Shown one piece after another: positions 9,250-18,956 of a stretch of 22,846 bases of DNA. A program made the translations under genes and the position numbers. The stretch comes from Jimgerdemannia flammicorona (taxonomy: Eukaryota > Mucoromycota > Endogonomycetes > Endogonales > Endogonaceae): positions 1 to 22,846 of the forward strand of contig RBNI01001361.1 of assembly GCA_003990745.1 (NCBI GenBank), written 5' to 3'. How positions within the stretch are numbered: position 1 is the first letter of the stretch; each line of letters begins with the position of its first letter. A model generated the notes under the pieces. That model worked only from the letters and a program-made list of their open reading frames with translations, was not told the origin of the DNA and made no database searches.

Positions 9250-9735
9250 GTATAAAGAATATAAGTAGTATATATTGATAAAAACAGAAGAGAAGTAACT
9301 TATGAAAAAGATGAATGTGTATTACTCAGTATCTGATATCTAACTCTAGATAATATAGAACTAAAGAAAAAACTTAGACCCAACTACATCAGACCATTCA
9401 AAATTCTTGAGAAATATAGTTCTATTATATATAAGTTGGATCTCTTAGCAACTTTAGGAGAAATCTACCCAGTATTTCACATATTTCAACTTTAGCTATA
9501 TATTGAAAATATCTTTAAAAAAAGAATAGTACTATCCTCAGGTCTAATTATTATTAATCAAGAACTAGAATATAAAGTTAATTATAATTTAAATCATAAG
9601 AACTACTAATTTGGACAAGCTATCAAGTCTATCTAGTACTATCTCATGAAAGAGAAATGATACTCTGAGTATGATATTATTTGAAAAAAAGAAGATACTC
9701 TTTTGCCAAATATAGAAGAAGTAGTAATCTAATAT
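9250..9735 (+). pseudogene. Integrase C-terminal region with chromodomain-like tail (degenerate)
   Basis: Readable stretches are KNRREVTYEKDECVLLS, LRPNYIRPFKILEKY, YKLDLLATLGEIYPVFHIFQL and, near 9560, QELEYKVNYNLNH. They match the Ty3/gypsy integrase C-terminus (F--GD-V-L, KL-P---GPF-I, Y-L-LP, HPVFHVS-LK) and the opening E-VE-IL-HR of a chromodomain. The remainder, with EDTLLPNIEEVV near 9690-9725, is compatible with the end of a chromodomain but is not diagnostic. The GPF integrase box and chromodomain would place the element among chromoviruses; that is an inference. Confidence 0.65.
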
Positions 9736-11150
9736 AGATATCTAGTATAATAGAAATTTTGATAAAATTTCTAAAAGATAGTTATATCTCTAAATATCTC
9801 TGATAAAGAGAAGTATAAATAATCTGAATAATACTATATAGATAACTTACTACAACATAAGTATCCAGCAAAGATACTGAGAACAAACTAAGAATAAGAT
9901 CACTACTGCTGTCCTTATAGCTATTAAATACTAATGGAATTTTACTGAACTATTATCAATCAATATATAAATATCTAGAAATCTAGATCCAAATAAAGCC
10001 TAACAATATCTTAGAAGAATCTAATATTCTCAAGCCTTTTGCTACTAATAAGAATTAAAGAGTACTATACAATTAGCTTATCTGTCAATAAGCCACTCTC
10101 AGTAGTATTTAGCAATAAGTTTGTCTTTTTATTAACAATCATATCTATATTATTGTCAAGAGAATTTATGTCCTTTTCTATATCTGATCTCAAGTTCTCA
10201 ACTATCTTTATAAAGTATTTTCTGAGAACATTATTAATTTGAGTAATGAATAATAGAATGATATCATCTTTCAAGTAGTCTAGTATACTGCTCTTCAGTT
10301 GATAAATATCTAGAGTTTAGTGCTAAATCTAATGAGTAGGTTTAGACAAAGAAGAGAAAGATATAATGAATTGTTACATACCTATAAGCTATTAGAAATT
10401 CCTACAGAAATTCTTATAGAATTTCCAACTAGCAGTTATGGATACCAAATATAACATAACTATATATAGATATATCCAATATACTATATTTAGTTATAGC
10501 TTCAACTTTGTATAATACTCTCTATACTAAGTATATTATAACCTCAGCTCTATTTTCTCTGACTATAAAAATAAAGCAGTATCCTTATTAAAGAACTCTC
10601 AGATTTAACTTATTAATAATTTCAAGTCTGATTAACTTGGGATACAAATATGGTATCTCTACCATCAGTATAAGAACTCAAAAGTGATACTTAGACTATA
10701 TTACCACAATAGGTAATTAGAACGTAGTACTTTCTCACAAGAACTCAAAACTTAAAACTGATAATTATCTTAATTATTTATAATATATTAATTCTATCAG
10801 TATATAATTTTATTATAATAATATATAAATATATAACTTGAGTATTAATAAAAATAATCTCTCTTTTTTTATAATTTTTTAATAATTTAGTAAATCTATT
10901 ACAAATAGTAAAGTGATATTTATAATATTAATATCTATTGAATAAAGATTTTAATTAGGTTATCTTTTAAAAGAACTAAATAAATATTATAATCAATGAT
11001 TTAATTTTATTTTATTTTTAAAAAATTACTTTTAAAATTATAATATATATATTTTTTTATCAAATTCAACTTATAAAAAATAAATATATTATTATTATTA
11101 TTACCTTTAATAGTTAATTATATAATATCTTATATTAAGTAATAAAACTC

Positions 11151-11152
<2 letters not shown>
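9736..11152. other. AT-rich stretch, 3' end of the relic and unassigned sequence
   Basis: No domain could be recognised. The 3' LTR should lie here but no partner repeat was spotted. A minus-strand open frame at 10274-10065 has a coiled-coil-like charge pattern (IVENLRSDIEKDINSLDNNI) and could be the remnant of another element's Gag or structural protein. 10760-11150 is almost pure A/T. Confidence 0.4.

Positions 11153-11183
<31 letters not shown>
11153..11183. repeat. T31 homopolymer tract
   Basis: Thirty-one consecutive T, followed by two further T5 runs separated by C. It lies at the junction of the AT-rich island and the moderate-GC block. It may be the A-tail of a minus-strand retroposon or a simple homopolymer expansion. 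The minus-strand sequence ahead of it was not recognised as an element. Confidence 0.8.
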
Positions 11184-11805
11184 CTTTTTCTTTTTATAAT
11201 AGCCAATAATTCAATAATAGTAATTATGTTATATAATACAGTTTCTTATAAAATATAAAATAAAATAAAAAAAATACCAATCAACTTGCTTCAGCAGTAC
11301 TGGCAACAATCTCAATCAAATTGCTTTCCCCTACAGATAACATTGTTGATCTCCTGCTGTCAATTTCACTTTGCTTTTTTGAGTTAATGCTACACAGCGT
11401 TCGGTATCAGCACACAAGTTTGGAATACTGTATTGTGTGTGGATACCAACCACACGATTGGGCAGATCTTTCGTGGGTAGGTTTTGTGTTCGAGCCACTG
11501 CAGTAATCTAGTAAGGTTGGTACTACCTTTTTAGGTCGCCTCATTCCTTCACTCACACGCTTGACATTACTTTGTCAAAGACCAGCATTATGTTTGAACA
11601 TATATTTTACAGCCTATTTGCATAATCTGTATATAAATAATTTATTTTCACTAAGCATATATATGTGGTTAAAAATACACATAAAATATCATTTCCACCC
11701 AACCCATTCAATAGCAAACAGGTCTGATCCCGCCCACCGTACGCCGCGAGGGGCATACCCAGTTGCACATAAACAAAAGAACTTTTGATCGGATCCTTGG
11801 TGACC
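11184..11805. other. Non-coding stretch downstream of the 7TM gene
   Basis: No gene is supported. It holds a small hairpin GTGTGG-7-CCACAC at 11437-11455 and GTTCGAGCC at 11488-11496, which resembles a pol III B box. No acceptable tRNA fold or A box was found. The 3' untranslated region of the minus-strand 7TM gene must lie in its right part. Confidence 0.5.
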
Positions 11806-13047
11806 TCAATCGCTGCACGCCGATATAACTATTTTATCTTCGGATACCATTGATATAGCTATTTTATTTTCGGATCTCGTCGATATAACAATTTTATCTT
11901 CGGATTCCGTCTTCCCGGGCCGCAAGCTCCCGAGAGGCGCCAAGCCGAGCGACCTGTTTATCGAGACAGCAAAGATGCTTCTCACGGTCTGCATCCATAT
12001 TATAGTGCCGGTGAAGAAGAAGGGGACCATCGAAATATAGACCTGGTATAAGATCTGATCGTGTTGGAAGATTGGAAAGAGAAACAAAGAGTGAGAGATA
12101 TGGTTAGGCTTCAGGGAATAACCCACGACGTAACAATAAAAACCAGAAGAGAGAATTGTAGGTGGGTGCTTACAACGACTTCATTCGTCCACGCCATTGA
12201 TAGGCTGATGTTGCTTACGCAGAAAGCGAACCCGGCAAACACGAATACAATGAGAATTATCAGGTATCGACGTACGGTCACGTCGAGCTTAGCTAGTAAA
12301 TCACCCTCTTGCTGAGGGTCGGAGTTAGTGGTTCTTAAAACATCGATATATGTTTTTCTGATTTTTAAAATGCTGATGATTGACAGAACGATGTCAACGA
12401 AGAGCATGTAAACCGTCCAGATGTTGGTCATGCGCCGACATGTTCCGTGATCGCTTCGATTGAACACCATAATAGGCAGCTGCGTGACCGCCCACACGAT
12501 GAAAGTGAACCCATACATGGCGTAGGCGATGCTATCCGGGCGCTGTAAACCGCGGACAGTCTGGAACCGGTTTTGAACGCACCAGATGTAGAGCAGGGAG
12601 TAGAGCGCAAGCCCAACCTTAATGATGGCACCGAGCACCTTATTGCAGATAAAGTCTACGATGACGAGATCCGGGCGCAAGAGCAAATCCTCGGGTGTCA
12701 ACATGTTGACGATACCCATTGGGACGTTGGCAGCGTAAACAATTGAAGCCGAACAGGCGTGCAGCGACAGGAAGAGGCAGCAGATCACGCCGGAGAAGAG
12801 GAAGGTATAAAAGAAAGCGCCACGTCGTCGGCCCCGGAAATGAACTATGACCTGATTATGTTGAATGATAGGTAAAATGGAATGAGCTGGATGACATTAG
12901 GAAAATGTTCAAGGTGATGAAATATATACTTGCCATCCATAGATTTAAAATTTGGTGGGCGGTCGAAGCAACGCATAAACCTATCGTAACCCAAAATGTG
13001 ACTGCGTTGCACACGAAGTTAGAAGCTTCGGAGCTGCGTTCAAGCAT
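11806..13047 (-). CDS. Seven-transmembrane (GPCR-like) membrane protein, three exons
   Basis: Proposed exons on the minus strand are 13047-12930, 12844-12174 and 12054-11806, giving 345 residues. Intron 1 (12929-12845, 85 bp) is GTATAT...CATAG; intron 2 (12173-12055, 119 bp) is GTAAGC...CTAAC...ATCAG, a textbook fungal intron. Both joins keep frame; the first splits an Ile codon. Seven hydrophobic segments are seen at about residues 12-38, 48-72, 100-128, 144-167, 180-199, 233-254 and 264-285. The seventh exists only if intron 2 is removed, which supports the model. A short N-terminus, basic RGRRRG after TM1 and a charged loop between TM5 and TM6 fit a receptor-like topology with the N-terminus outside. 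The start ATG follows an in-frame stop, but an upstream exon is possible. I do not recognise the family; ligand and role are unknown. No stop or frameshift breaks it. Confidence 0.78.
11821..11910 (-). repeat. Three in-frame 30-bp tandem repeats in the 7TM C-terminal tail
   Basis: Units at 11910-11881, 11880-11851 and 11850-11821 encode SEDKIVISTR, SENKIAISMV and SEDKIVISAC-type decapeptides. They lie in the cytoplasmic tail just before the stop at 11806-11808. The period of exactly 30 bp keeps the frame, so unit number can change without breaking the gene. Confidence 0.9.
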
Positions 13048-14160
13048 GTGGATGGCGCTCGAGCAGTGACTCTGATGGAACGTCCCCCGACTTCGTATAC
13101 TCTTATATTAGGTACTCTGACCAGGGTAAGAAACAACCCGGAAAATGGGATTAAATCCGTGTCGTCGGTAAACGGACATGGGACCCGGCTTAATTTAGAA
13201 ATGATCGGCATAGCCCCCCCATGCCCATACGTGCGGCGAGGGATCGCTTTGGATGAGGCCTATTTTGCAACTTCAATATTAATTTGACAATACGTAATTA
13301 CCAGCTTGGAACGATAAACGGCATAAGCTCGTGCTGTAGGCGCGTATGGGAGGATGAGTTGCCAAATTTCTTTACTGTGGCAATGCCGAGCGATCTGTCG
13401 ATCCACCAAAGTAAAGCTATTTTTTTTCCCCATTTGCGCGCAAATGGTCAGTTGTACACGCTTTCCTTCAAAGATTCTTCTCCTTTATCAGTTGTTATAG
13501 AAGGAAATTTTGTCAAAATTGGGGAAGTAAGTCGGTGGAGAATGCCACTTCGGAGGATTCAATGAACAGGAAAGTGCGAAGGTTTTAGACACTTTTACAT
13601 CTCCTGCTGACAAACAGACGAATAGACCTGTTCGCGGTGGCGCCTAACTGTGTCGCCAGATTTTTTTTGATATCCTATATCCTCCTCAATGAACACCCGG
13701 AAGGCCCCACCGCGTTCCTCTTTGTTTTGTTATATAATACTTGTATCCCAGCGAGGTGGGAGAGGCCAAACTGGTGAATGAAGAGGTACGGAACACGAGT
13801 CCCTCTCTCGGATGTGGATTTCTCTCCCCATAATACATGTGATAAAGGGAAAAGAGCTCATATCGCGATAGTCTTACAATGTTCGCCATTGAGTTAGAGG
13901 TCGTGATCTGGGCTCTATCTCATTTTCAGGACAGCGGTTAATGGGAATCTACCTTCAGAAATCGTAGTTGTTTTCAATATTATTACATCAGCACAGCCCC
14001 CTGCTTCAAATCCCTTATTTTATGTTGCAGTTAAGTATATTTCGCAGGCTACTAAGGCATGCGGACATTCCAGAAAATCTAGAAAATCTGTTCATGGGTG
14101 TCATGCCTGAACATATCTAGCAAATACCGCAACTCCGTACTTCTCGAACAATCAAATCAC
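13048..14160. other. Intergenic region upstream of the 7TM gene
   Basis: Moderate-GC sequence with no convincing gene. Open frames at 13284-13565 (+) and 13889-13686 (-) show no recognisable domain or intron logic. The promoter of the 7TM gene should lie at 13050-13400. A perfect 18-bp palindrome is at 13430-13447. Confidence 0.5.
13430..13447. promoter_or_regulatory. Perfect 18-bp palindrome upstream of the 7TM gene
   Basis: CCATTTGCGCGCAAATGG is fully self-complementary and lies about 380 bp upstream of the 7TM start codon, directly after a T8 run. It could bind a dimeric regulator. No specific factor is recognised. Confidence 0.4.
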
Positions 14161-14666
14161 AATTTTGGTAAATTTCTAATTCTCCCTGATATTTTTCTTT
14201 AAATGTTATTATATTATAATAATTTTTAATAAATTTTATAATCAAATATAATCAAAGAGAGCAGTTAATAATCAATGCATCATTTTTATTATGAAAACAA
14301 GTAATATTATAAATTAAATAATAAATTTATTTTCATTTATATTCTCTTTTAAAAAAATCGACGTAGTAATTTATAAATAATATCTTTTTATTAGTATATA
14401 ATTCATTTAAAATTTTGATTAAACTCTCATTTAAATAAGATTATTATAAGAATAATGTATATCAATATAATATAATATAAACTTGATATTGTCAGAGTAT
14501 ATTATTATTTAGTTGTCTATAAATTTTATTGAAAGAATTGGTGAGCAATGTTATAAATAAACAAGTTAATAGAGGAACTTTTCTTCAATTGCAAAAAAAA
14601 AAATCCGTCACTTTTTAACTTAAAATTAGACGTCACATCAGAAATCACCCTTGACTCAATGTATTG
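14161..14666. other. AT-rich stretch without genes
   Basis: Strongly A/T with no open frame of interest and no domain trace. It may be another RIP-degraded fragment; an A11 run lies at about 14594-14604. Nothing further is supported. Confidence 0.5.
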
Positions 14667-14971
14667 GATCTATATACACCTCTTCATATAGTAACTCTCC
14701 TATAGAATATATTTTTTCAAACATATAGATCTATGTACACCTCTTCACATAGCAACTCTCCTGCAGGATATATTTTTCCAAATATATAAATCTATGTACA
14801 CTCCTTCATATAGCAACTATCCTGCAGGATACATTTTTCCAAATACATAGATCTATGTACACCTCTTCATATAGTAATTATTCTGCAGGATACATTTTTC
14901 CAAACACATAGATCTATGTGCACCTCTTCATATAGCAATTACTCTCCAGGATACATTTTTTCCAAGCCAGG
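14667..14971. repeat. 61-bp tandem repeat (minisatellite), about five copies
   Basis: Units start at 14667, 14728, 14789, 14850 and 14911 with an exact period of 61 bp. Each opens near GATCTATGTACACCTCTTCA and most contain CTGCAGGATA and TTTTTCCAAA. Differences between units are mostly C/T and A/G transitions. The last unit runs into GCCAGG and an A13 run (14972-14984). Confidence 0.92.
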
Positions 14972-14984
14972 AAAAAAAAAAAAA

Positions 14985-16496
14985 GAAAACAATCCACGAC
15001 CCAGTGTGGATCGGTGACCTCGTACTTCTGAATCTACCTTCTCTCTTTGTATTCCTGCAATTGCACGATTAGGGGAACTTATTTTCCATTTTTTGTTATT
15101 TGGATTCCTCTGGTTGTACCCGTGACATTTCATCTCTTTACTCGTTTTTCATCTCTGTGCCTATCGGAATCTACTATAACCCTTATGAAGAACTGCATAG
15201 CTGATAATCTCCTCGTGTTTTTTCATTCCTGAATTTTAAGCAATAATTTACCAAATAAAGATGAACACAAGCAAAATCGGGCCTTTGGGCTTTGAGCGTA
15301 GTGTCCTAGTCAGTCCGCATTCACCTAAAGCAGCGGCGTGCATATTCTCCGAGGTCATCAACAACTTCATGTGATAGGGAATTTTGGAGCAGTGATTCCC
15401 CCAACAAAACACTCTCAGTGGCTTGGGGGTCATTCCAGATATTTTAGGTCAAATATTTGGTATGGGCGCTGTCCATAATCAAGAGAGCTCAAGACTGACA
15501 GCGATCATGAAAAATGTGCCGGCGTAAATTGTTCTCGGCTACCTAGCAGGTTAATACTGTCATCTTCGCTCATTTCCACAAAAGCAGTCTGGATTCTGCA
15601 CTCGTTTGGTCAGGAGCGCTGATAATCTACGTAATTGTAACTCTCACCATTCGCTAGCCCAGTCCCCTGGTTTCACCGGAGGTCCTCACCGCCATGGCTA
15701 TCAAGGATTTCCTGGGCCTTGCTTGGGCTAGGGCAATCGAGCTGCTTTACCTTTATTGACAAGCTACCAATAGATACGCATCGAATCCCAATACCAAAAA
15801 ATGGCTTGAGTATCTGATATTGTTATAATCGAGGGCGAACTGTCATGACTTTCAATAGACTTTCGTGGTTTGATAAAATCCCCATTTCTTTCAACAACGT
15901 CATCCATGCCATGTATATCCATTTATTGGGTTGAAACGCCTGTAGTACGGTGTTAACTTTGAAGTTTAATGGTCGAGTGTGGTCACTCATCATTCCACCA
16001 GAAGCCTCTGTAGAAACTGGTTATCGCGTGCATCACGGGTCCTCAGATTGCTGATTACGAAATCTTATAAACACTGGCGGTGATGTAATTTTATTAATTA
16101 GAAACAGTTGCTTACACAATGGCAACGTAACAAGAAGGGGCACAGGATAAGGGCAAGTTAATAGAGTGCAATGATTCAAAAAAAAAGAGCCTACCAGCCT
16201 GATGCATTGAGGCGTTGTACTGCCATGCTGTACACGGATATACATGCATATCTCAAACCAGTCATATCCGAAACCCCGCGCTCGGACTGACGGAACCAAC
16301 GTCACGGTGTGCGTGACGCCGTCCATCTTCCACCACAAACCCAGTTCGGTTGTTTTTCCAAAAGGGCGGAATAATCAATTCTTGAAGTGGAGACCAGTGG
16401 ACCGGGAGGGTTCGTGTGACATGTCCGTTTTGGACCATTGCCCGTTACCCAGTGATGCTCACCGCGTCAACACCGAACACCGAACCTGACTCGACA
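14985..16496. other. Intergenic region, no gene recognised
   Basis: Moderate-GC sequence with short open frames on both strands, such as 15433-15248 (-) and 16338-16033 (-). None has a recognisable domain, and several frames carry stops every few dozen codons. It may be decayed coding sequence, but nothing specific can be claimed. Confidence 0.5.
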
Positions 16497-17260
16497 TGGC
16501 CGTCTCGTGCCACATAGTCTGGCTATTCTTTGTCTTGGCGTTTGCTTCCGCCTGCAGCAATCCCACGAGCAACTTCACGCTCCCAGCAAAAGTGGTGTTT
16601 ATCCAATTTCGTTTTGGGTTTCAAACCTGCGCCAAACAAAGTGCCTTTACCATTTCAACATGTACATATTTTGCGGCCTCGTGAAACGTTGTCCGATCGT
16701 TCTTGGTCTCGGCGTTCACGTCTGCGGTAAGTAACTCTACCACATCAATATGCCCATACGTTACAGCGCCATGAAACGGCGTCCAATCGTCATCGTTCTT
16801 GGCATTCACGTCTGTGCTGAGATTGCTTGGAAGCAAACTTACCATTTTGGTATTCCCTCTCCCTCGAGCCTTGTCCGGCCATCATTGTTTTTGGCATTCA
16901 TACCTGCATCAAACTCTGCGAGTACCTTCGCCTCGATATGCTCGTTTTCCTCGGCTCAAAGAAGTGGCGTTTGAACACCATTATCCTATGTGTTCGAGTC
17001 CGCTTTGAAGTCTTCCAAGAGTAATCTCATGACCTCGACATACCCGCATTCTGCGGCCCAATGCGGTGGCTTCCGGTCATTTTATTCCCCACATCCGCCA
17101 ATAGCTTATAATATGTGGCACGATTTTGTTAGCTTCTAAGTCGTTTCAGAGAACTGAATGGTGGAAGGGCGTGATGTTATCCCTGCTATCGCCATATAAT
17201 TGAAGCAGTTTCTGTGCTTCTGGGAGCCCGGCATGTTCAGAGCCCTCATATTGAATAATC
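16497..17260 (-). pseudogene. Ankyrin-repeat region of a broken gene
   Basis: On the minus strand at least four degenerate ankyrin repeats can be read. They include PPHWAAECGYVEVMRLLLED (about 17070-17010), a unit ending MNAKNNDGRT (about 16885), DVNAKNDDDWTPFHGAVTYG then HIDVVELL (about 16815-16730), ETKNDRTTFHEAAKYVHVEM (about 16710-16650), and ANAKTKNSQTMWHETA near 16530. An earlier unit, DSRDNITPFHHSVL, is at about 17195-17155. The repeats shift frame between units and carry stops such as the one after DSNT, so the gene is dead. Ankyrin repeats bind proteins. With the TPR-like part upstream this resembles a fungal STAND/NLR-type or other multi-repeat gene; no NACHT domain was seen, so that is only a suggestion. 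Confidence 0.78.
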
Positions 17261-17399
17261 ACTATCAAATATCTGTAGAATGTCTTAGAAATGCTAAACA
17301 CAGGATAAAAAAATATATTGAACATATACCTCTAATTCCGACTTCGTAACGACCGGCTAATTCTTTTTAAGCTATACGATCGCCGGCTTTGGCGGTTTC

Positions 17400-17789
17400 C
17401 AAGTACAACTGTGTCGCATGTCCCTCTCCAAACTGTAATAATGTTATGGTGTCATTGTGACTTGGACTGAGTACTTTCTCGCGGATCTCCAGTGTCCGTT
17501 TGCCATGTGACATCGCATCCTCGAGCTTGTGTAGAGATATGAAAATATGCTCAGAGCAATCGCTATATCTCGATGATCTGCACCGTTTGCAGTCTCCGAG
17601 CTAGCTGGGCACTTTCGAAAAAGAGCCTGTCGTGTGAAATAAAGGACGGTCGGCGACAGCAAAGACGGAGAGCTCGCTCGAGATATCACATCGTTCGATT
17701 AGTCGATTGCGAGAGGTAAATAGCCTTATCTGGCTGTTTCGGTCTGTCCGTACGTTCGTTGCGATACTGTGGGCGCCGGAACAGAGCAA
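17400..17789 (-). pseudogene. TPR (kinesin light chain-like) region of the same broken gene
   Basis: A single minus-strand frame from about 17789 to 17360 has one internal TAG near 17610. It reads YSDCSEHIFISLHKLEDAMS then GKRTLEIREKVLSPSHNDTI at about 17515-17450, the signature of TPR_12 repeats (LEIREKVLG--HPDTL). It lies upstream of, and on the same strand as, the ankyrin units. An intron-like GTATATG...TTTAG at about 17327-17292 lies between the two parts. The N-terminal section (TDRNSQIRLFTSRNRLIERC) is not recognised. Confidence 0.62.
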
Positions 17790-18480
17790 ATTAGAACTGG
17801 ATCAACTTAAAGGGACTTGTGTAAACAATCTGGAATCAACCTACTCTTCCATCGATTAAATAGTCACCCAAGGCGCAGAAAAAACCCCTGTTCACGCAAA
17901 TAGAATGTATCAATGATCTGCCATACAACGGAATCAATGATGAAAGTCGAGGTGGTGGTGTTGAATTCATCCAAACTGATCATCGGTGAGCAACAACATC
18001 GCGAGAGTCGTCAATATGATATCACCGTTACCTAGGCTTGGATATGAGTTGCGGATGAACCTGTCCGTTGTCCACATAAGCCACCGCTACTTCGTATTGT
18101 GGAACCACGTTTCACAAGACTGAAGCATACTGTCATCCGAATTGCCATCATCGCCATTCGGCCAAGGTCGATGAGAGCTACCTGAAAGCTACTGTTCTTC
18201 CTATTGTGTCTAGAAAATGCTGTAGTTTCTCAAAAACAACGTCTAGTCCTACGAATTGGTCGTTTCGCGCCTCGAGTCCGTCAAAATTAGTCGCAGTGGC
18301 CGACCATGGTGGATGGCAAGTCCTTACGTCCATCTGTCTAATCATTAAGTACGGTAGAAATTTATTTTCCAGCATTGAAAGTGCCACCTTTGAATGTCGT
18401 TACTTGAGAGTTCTTTGGAACTTGAGTTAGCATTAGCCATGCGTGAAGACGCATGACGGCAATTTGTGTCCGTCGCACAA
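17790..18480. other. Possible decayed 5' part of the ankyrin/TPR gene
   Basis: Minus-strand frames are open only in pieces. The longest, 18387-18178, reads ATNFDGLEARNDQFVGLDVV then FEKLQHFLDTIGR, an amphipathic helical pattern without a recognised domain. It could be an N-terminal exon of the broken gene. No continuous frame connects it to 17789. Confidence 0.35.
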
Positions 18481-18496
18481 ACATATAAATGGCAGC

Positions 18497-18666
18497 TGAC
18501 GTCAACTTATTCCCGTTAGGCCTACTGCCATTATTGGCCGCTCAGTTCAATAAAACCGATCGGAAGTGTGGCACCAACCCCACGTGATATACAGATTTCG
18601 TAGCAGTCAACGTATCGAAGACATGACGTCATGATAAATGTTGACACATTCAAACATTGTCACGTG
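18497..18666. promoter_or_regulatory. Cluster of CRE-like (TGACGTCA) and CACGTG sites
   Basis: Two perfect TGACGTCA sites (18497-18504 and 18624-18631, the latter inside the palindrome CATGACGTCATG at 18622-18633) and two CACGTG boxes (18581-18586 and 18661-18666) occur within 170 bp. TATAAAT is at 18484-18490. TGACGTCA is the bZIP/CREB-ATF site and CACGTG the bHLH site. Which gene they would control is unclear. Confidence 0.45.
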
Positions 18667-18735
18667 CTCCAAATAACCCTTCTCAATGACGTGTCAGTTT
18701 CATCCAAATTAGATAATCAAACATTCACATCAATA

Positions 18736-18902
18736 CAGAGAGGCCTTTCTAATGATACCAAGAACATTAAAATCGGATGACGCGTCGCTGAATTATCAAG
18801 GAAAACGTCTGACTCACCAATTTTGGAAAAGGAGTTTTCCTTGATAACTCAGCAACACGTCATCTGATTATAACATTCTTGGTGTCATTAAAATAGCCTC
18901 TG
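18736..18902. mobile_element. 167-bp TA-flanked inverted-repeat element (mariner-type MITE candidate)
   Basis: Two arms of about 70 bp (18736-18806 and 18834-18902) pair around a 27-base loop. They open with CAGAG and close with CTCTG, and each end is flanked by TA (18734-18735 and 18903-18904). Shared arm sequence includes TTATCAAGGAAAAC. Arm differences are mostly transitions. The TA flanks suggest Tc1/mariner-type insertion. A second, outer inverted repeat of 19 bp (18715-18733 with 18935-18953, 17 matches) surrounds it asymmetrically. No coding capacity. Confidence 0.7.
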
Positions 18903-18956
18903 TAATAGCTTTCCAATGATACCACTGCAAGTAATTGATGTAAATGATTGATTGTC

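Larger units (their letters stand above)
3717..9735 (+). mobile_element. RIP-degraded Ty3/gypsy retrotransposon carrying a dUTPase
   Basis: Recognisable domains occur on one strand in the order zinc knuckle, dUTPase, protease, RT, RNase H, integrase, chromodomain-like tail. RT before integrase is the Ty3/gypsy order. Many stops and several frameshifts are present, so no protein can be made. Catalytic residues are lost mainly through G to A and C to T changes, as in protease DSGA read as NSRA. Knuckle, dUTPase, protease and the RT YLDD box are all in frame 0 (codon start divisible by 3); RNase H has shifted. Two MITEs, an A-tailed insert and a short repeated segment interrupt it. Outer limits and LTRs were not found, so the coordinates cover only the recognised coding part. 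Confidence 0.85.

Noticed and set aside
11437..11500. tRNA or tRNA-derived SINE suggested by a hairpin and GTTCGAGCC
   Set aside because: No acceptor stem, A box or full cloverleaf could be built; the T-arm-like stem has a mismatch.
12111..12173. Direct extension of the 7TM exon 2 frame to a stop at 12111
   Set aside because: It would lose TM7. The GTAAGC donor, CTAAC branch site and ATCAG acceptor support splicing to exon 3.
12061..12315. Plus-strand open frame of 84 residues
   Set aside because: It is antisense to exon 2 and intron 2 of the 7TM gene and shows no domain.
12981..13211. Minus-strand frame of 76 residues over the 7TM start
   Set aside because: It overlaps exon 1 in another frame and has no transmembrane or domain signal; only the 13047 start gives TM1.
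13284..13565. 93-residue plus-strand open frame
   Set aside because: No domain and no supporting neighbours; it contains the 18-bp palindrome and a T8 run more typical of non-coding DNA.
14667..14971. CRISPR-like array
   Set aside because: The 61-bp units are contiguous with no unique spacers, and the context is a eukaryotic genome.
15047..15433. Short frames on both strands
   Set aside because: Each is about 61 residues with no motif and no intron that would extend it.
16496..16734. Small secreted protein with a signal-like start (MAVSCHIVWLFFVLAFASA)
   Set aside because: The strand opposite carries ankyrin-repeat remnants; the hydrophobic run is a shadow of them and three overlapping frames are equally open.
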